DNA of 64,000 nt from CALJUZ01 sp003387805 (GTDB lineage Bacteria > Bacillota > Limnochordia > Limnochordales > ZCTH02-B6): the NCBI GenBank assembly GCA_937975235.1, contig CALJUZ010000064.1:39418-103417 (forward strand). Direction: 5' to 3'. The notes beneath the pieces were generated by a model, which did not search any database, had not been told where the DNA came from, and saw nothing but the letters and a program-made list of their open reading frames with translations. Positions 61,192 to 64,000 of the stretch are shown in pieces. Position numbers and translations under genes: made by a program. Within the stretch, counting starts at the first letter, position 1, and every line of letters starts with the position of its first letter.

Positions 61192-61893
61192 TCAAATTGT
61201 ATCGATCAACAGAGGGCGAAAGCCGATGGCATCGCACGCGGCCAGATGGTATTTGACGCCGCCGCGGGTGCCCGTCAGCGCGCCCCGCTGCGCCGCTCCG
61301 TGCAAGTGGCCGTACACGCAGTGCACCACCGGGTAGCGTTCCAAAAGCCGCGTAAAGCCCGACGGCTCGTGCCGCTCGTTGACCGGCGGGAAATGCAGCA
61401 TGGCGATGATGCGGCCGGCGCCGGCTTTGACCGCGCTCTCCAGCGACATCTCCAGCCGCAGCTGCTCCCGGGCGTACACGGGCCCGTCCCGTTCCTCGTC
61501 CCAGCCCGAGCCTCCCGGCACGACCCAGCCCCGGGTGCCGCAGACGGCCCACTCCTCGGTGAGCCGCACGTGATCGTTTTGGATCGCGAACACGTTGGCC
61601 GGCAGCGCCCGCCGCACTCTGCCGATGCCGCTCCACCAGTAGTCGTGGTTGCCCCGGATCATGACGATGCGGCCGGGCAGCGAGCCGAGGTAGGCCAGGT
61701 CTTCGGCCGCTTCCTCCAGCGTCATCGCCCACGAAATGTCCCCGGGCACCAGCACGACGTCGTCTTCGGCCACCAGCCGCAACCAGGCGTCGCGGATTTT
61801 CCGCGGGTGGTCCTTCCACGCCGCGCCGAAGATGTCCATGGGCTTGTCCTGCCCGCCGGGCAAGTGCAAATCTCCGATGGCGAAAATGTTCAA
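61192..61893 (-). CDS. Calcineurin-like metallophosphoesterase
   Basis: 233 aa. Metal ligands are in IFAIGDLHLPGG (D-x-H), VLVPGDISWAM (G-D), MIRGNHDYWW (GNHD/E), AMLHFPPVNE and VYGHLHGAA (GHxH). Substrate unknown. TTG at 61891-61893 with GGGAG upstream, 31 bases past the tpl stop, so probably cotranscribed with tpl. Confidence 0.9.
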   Translation of the reverse strand: MNIFAIGDLHLPGGQDKPMDIFGAAWKDHPRKIRDAWLRLVAEDDVVLVPGDISWAMTLEEAAEDLAYLGSLPGRIVMIRGNHDYWWSGIGRVRRALPANVFAIQNDHVRLTEEWAVCGTRGWVVPGGSGWDEERDGPVYAREQLRLEMSLESAVKAGAGRIIAMLHFPPVNERHEPSGFTRLLERYPVVHCVYGHLHGAAQRGALTGTRGGVKYHLAACDAIGFRPLLIDTI

Positions 61894-61924
61894 CGGCCCC
61901 GTCTCCCGTCGTCCCGGCGCCCGG

Positions 61925-63349
61925 CTACAGCCGCCACCGGCCCAGAGGACGGAAACGGGCGGTGAAAAACCGCAGCGTGGGCGGCTCGTACACCATCTCA
62001 AGCCCCGTAATCCCGTCCCGCGCCTCGTACAGCCGGGCCGCGGCTTCGGCGACGACTTGCATGTGCCGGGACGTGTACACCCGCCGCGGGATGGTGAGCC
62101 GCACCAGCTCCAGGTTCGGACGGTGGTGTTCGCCCGTTTCCGGATTGCGCCCCGCGGAGACGATGCCCCGCTCCATGGAGCGCACGCCCGAAACGATGTA
62201 AAGCGCCGCGGCCAGCGCCTGCGCGGGGAACACGTCCTGCGGCAGATGCGGCAAAAACCGCTTGGCGTCCAGGTACACCGCGTGGCCGCCCACAGGCTCC
62301 ACGATGGGCACGCCGCGCCGGCGCAGGAGCTCCCCCAGGTATTCCACCTGGCCGACGCGATGGCGGACGTAAGAGTCCTCCGTGGACTCCAGCAAGCCCC
62401 GGGCCAGCGCCTCCATGTCGCGGCCGGCCATGCCGCCGTAGGTCGGCATGCCTTCGAAGACCACCACCAGTTCCCGCAGTTTTTGCGCCAGATGGTCGTC
62501 GTTGACCGCCACGAACCCGCCGATGTTGACCAGCGCGTCTTTCTTGGCGCTCATCCAGCAGCCGTCCGCGTAGGACATCATCTCGCGCAAGATGTCCCGC
62601 ACCGGACGGTCCTGATAGCCCGGCTCCCGCTGCTGGATGAAGTACGCGTTTTCCACGCAGCGGGCCGCGTCCACGAACACCGGGATGCCGTGCGACCGGC
62701 ACAGCTCGTGCACGGCCCTCATGTTCTGCATGGACACCGGCTGGCCGCCGGCCATGTTCACCGTCACGGCCAGGGACATGTACGGGATGTTTTCCGCGCC
62801 CACGCGGCGGACCAAGCTTTCGAGCTTGTCGAGGTCCACGTTGCCTTTGAACGGATGCGCGGCCGCCGGATCGTGGGCCTCGTCGATGATCACGTCCACG
62901 AAGGTGCCGCCGTTGCGCTCCTGGTGAACCCGCGTGGTGGTGAAGTACATGTTGCCGGGGATATAGTGGCCCGGCCGGATGAGGATGGTCGAGAGGAGGT
63001 TTTCGGCGCCCCGCCCCTGGTGCGTGGGGATGACGTGGCGAAAGCCGAACAGCTCCTGAATGACCCGCTCCATGAACGAGAAGCTGCGGCTGCCCGCGTA
63101 GGCCTCGTCGCCCCGCATCATGTGCGCCCACTGGCGGTCGCTCATGGCGGTGGTGCCGCTGTCGGTCAGGAGGTCAATGAAGACGTCTTCGGAACGAAGC
63201 AAGAAGGTGTTGTAGCCCGCCTCCTCGATGGCACGGCGGCGGTGCTCCTCGGTGCCCGGCGAGATGGGCTCAACGGCCTTGAACTTGTACGGCTCCGGAT
63301 TCAGCTCCCGCCAGGCCACGGCGCCGATATCGCTTTCCTTCGACTGCAC
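61925..63349 (-). CDS. tpl: Tyrosine phenol-lyase
   Basis: PLP enzyme splitting tyrosine to phenol, pyruvate and ammonia. 474 aa, of the TPL/tryptophanase family. TPL rather than tryptophanase is indicated by Thr in NMYFTTTRVHQE (tryptophanase has Asp) and Arg in VRSMERGIVSAGR (tryptophanase has Val). The PLP Lys is in SAKKDALVNIGG. GTG at 63347-63349 with AAGGAGG six bases upstream; an N-terminal extension of about 20 residues exceeds the Citrobacter enzyme. Reaction is reversible in well-studied homologues. Symbiobacterium is known for a thermostable TPL. Confidence 0.92.
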   Translation of the reverse strand: MQSKESDIGAVAWRELNPEPYKFKAVEPISPGTEEHRRRAIEEAGYNTFLLRSEDVFIDLLTDSGTTAMSDRQWAHMMRGDEAYAGSRSFSFMERVIQELFGFRHVIPTHQGRGAENLLSTILIRPGHYIPGNMYFTTTRVHQERNGGTFVDVIIDEAHDPAAAHPFKGNVDLDKLESLVRRVGAENIPYMSLAVTVNMAGGQPVSMQNMRAVHELCRSHGIPVFVDAARCVENAYFIQQREPGYQDRPVRDILREMMSYADGCWMSAKKDALVNIGGFVAVNDDHLAQKLRELVVVFEGMPTYGGMAGRDMEALARGLLESTEDSYVRHRVGQVEYLGELLRRRGVPIVEPVGGHAVYLDAKRFLPHLPQDVFPAQALAAALYIVSGVRSMERGIVSAGRNPETGEHHRPNLELVRLTIPRRVYTSRHMQVVAEAAARLYEARDGITGLEMVYEPPTLRFFTARFRPLGRWRL

Positions 63350-63460
63350 GGTCAGCCTCCTTACTGCTGCGTCGTCGGGCGTCACGGCCAAGGCGGGCTC
63401 GGCTGCGTGCGGCCCCGGCGGTCTCGCCCCGTCCGGCGCCCCCAGTCCCCTCAGCCCCCC

Positions 63461-63928
63461 TCAGCCGTTCCGGCTCGGGGCCGCGTCGGCCGGCTGCTCT
63501 TCCGACGCCGCGCTCTGCACGGCGTGGGTGGACTGCGTTGCGGGCGCGGAGGGCGGGGTTTGCGCGGTTTGCGGAGTTTGCGGGGTTTGCGCCGTTTGCG
63601 CCGTTTGCGCGGCCTGCGCCGTCTGCGCGGCCTGCGCCGTTTGCGCGGCCTGCGCCGTCTGCGCGGCCTGCGCCGTTTGCGCGGCCGGCGCGCCTGCGGC
63701 GGCGGTTGTGCTCTGAACGCCCGCCCCGGACGGCGCTGCCGTGGACGACGATGCCGCAGCCCCGCCTGCGCTCGCATGGTCGTCGTCCAGAACGTCGCTG
63801 GTCGCCTTCTTGAATTCCCGCACGGCCCGGCCGACGGCCTTGCCGACTTCCGGCAGCTTGCCCGGACCAAAAATAATGAGTGCCAAAATCAAGATGACTA
63901 CGAGCTCCATCGCGCCGATGCCGAACAT
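63461..63928 (-). CDS. tatA: TatA family twin-arginine translocase subunit with repeat tail
   Basis: 155 aa, about twice the usual length. One membrane helix (7-20), then FGPGKLPEVGKAVGRAVREFKK split over residues 20-41, the classic TatA hinge and amphipathic helix. Residues 82-125 are a low-complexity tail of Ala-Ala-Gln-Thr-Ala-Gln repeats. tatC is not in the window. A separate 16-bp repeat array lies upstream. Confidence 0.93.
   Translation of the reverse strand: MFGIGAMELVVILILALIIFGPGKLPEVGKAVGRAVREFKKATSDVLDDDHASAGGAAASSSTAAPSGAGVQSTTAAAGAPAAQTAQAAQTAQAAQTAQAAQTAQAAQTAQTAQTPQTPQTAQTPPSAPATQSTHAVQSAASEEQPADAAPSRNG
63609..63680. repeat. Four 18-bp tandem units inside tatA
   Basis: Four units of 18 bp encoding Ala-Ala-Gln-Thr-Ala-Gln. 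They alternate CGTCTGC and CGTTTGC at their ends, so the true period looks like 36 bp, two units duplicated together. Shorter degenerate copies continue to about 63560. Confidence 0.85.
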
Positions 63929-63958
63929 GACACCACTTCCCCTTCTCCCGGGCTCGCC

Positions 63959-64000
63959 TTCGAACCGGCTCCCCTTCGAACCGGTTTCCCTTCGAACCGG
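63959..64000. repeat. Iterated TTCGAACCGG repeats upstream of tatA
   Basis: Three copies of TTCGAACCGG at 63959, 63975 and 63991, period 16, separated by CTCCCC or TTTCCC. The array runs to the window edge and may continue. Each copy contains the palindrome TTCGAA. They lie 31-72 bases before the tatA ATG. Confidence 0.85.

Noticed and set aside
61925..63349. Tryptophanase
   Set aside because: The Asp and Val residues specific to tryptophanase are replaced by Thr and Arg, as in tyrosine phenol-lyase.
63550..63700. CRISPR array
   Set aside because: The repeats are contiguous 18-bp units with no spacers, lie inside the tatA reading frame, and no cas genes are present.
63959..64000. tRNA gene suggested by GGTTCGAA
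   Set aside because: Only the T-arm-like bases recur; no acceptor, D or anticodon stem can be formed around them.

Overview
The window is about 64 kb of very GC-rich DNA. Every gene I can support lies on the minus strand, so transcription runs from high to low coordinates. The complete spoIIIA operon, sigK, yqfC/yqfD, the Asp23/AmaP pair and the gene order around them point to an endospore-forming member of the Bacillota (Firmicutes). High GC plus a tyrosine phenol-lyase gene recalls Symbiobacterium and relatives, but that placement is inference. There are no rRNA or tRNA genes, insertion sequences, prophage genes or CRISPR arrays.

Layout in transcription order: tatA, tyrosine phenol-lyase, a metallophosphoesterase, an acyl-CoA dehydrogenase, a HIT protein and rpsU (64.0-59.3 kb). 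Next come nfeD, floA, an unknown anchored protein, yqfC, yqfD, pgpH, ybeY, a dgkA-cdd fusion, era, queA, tgt, yajC, an HD protein, secD, secF, ubiB, lapA, recJ, apt, relA, dtd, a SurA-N/TPR protein, hisS, aspS (59-32 kb). A 6S-like RNA separates aspS from rarA. Then follow an Rrf2 regulator, iscS, mnmA, a small membrane protein, alaS, ireB, ruvX, a DUF1292 gene, mltG, sigK, yqeG, an aroK-aroB fusion, aroQ, a Xaa-Pro peptidase, efp, a CD1247-type gene, spoIIIAA-AH, accB, accC, asp23, amaP, a DUF2273 gene, nusB, a Kae1-like gene, a 56-aa membrane protein, xseA, xseB, ispA, then a ~590-nt structured non-coding RNA, oapA, tlyA and nadK (left edge).

The most remarkable element is the structured RNA at about 2380-2970. 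Its position between ispA and a four-helix membrane protein gene followed by tlyA/nadK, its length, its long-range helices and its own promoter-like element all fit OLE (ornate, large, extremophilic) RNA with its membrane partner OapA. The OapA candidate has a DxxxD motif and an unusually basic Arg/Gly/Asn tail. The best candidate for something undescribed is the sigK leader: a compact three-way junction whose closing helix overlaps the Shine-Dalgarno sequence and which starts next to a CATACACT sporulation-type -10 element.

Other notable items are an in-frame DgkA-Cdd fusion with an internal ribosome binding site, an AroK-AroB fusion, a TatA with an Ala/Gln/Thr repeat tail, 16-bp iterated TTCGAACCGG repeats at the right edge, and a sigma-E-type promoter in front of spoIIIAA. 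Many genes overlap by 1-4 bases, so translational coupling is common, and several genes use GTG or TTG starts decided by good ribosome binding sites.
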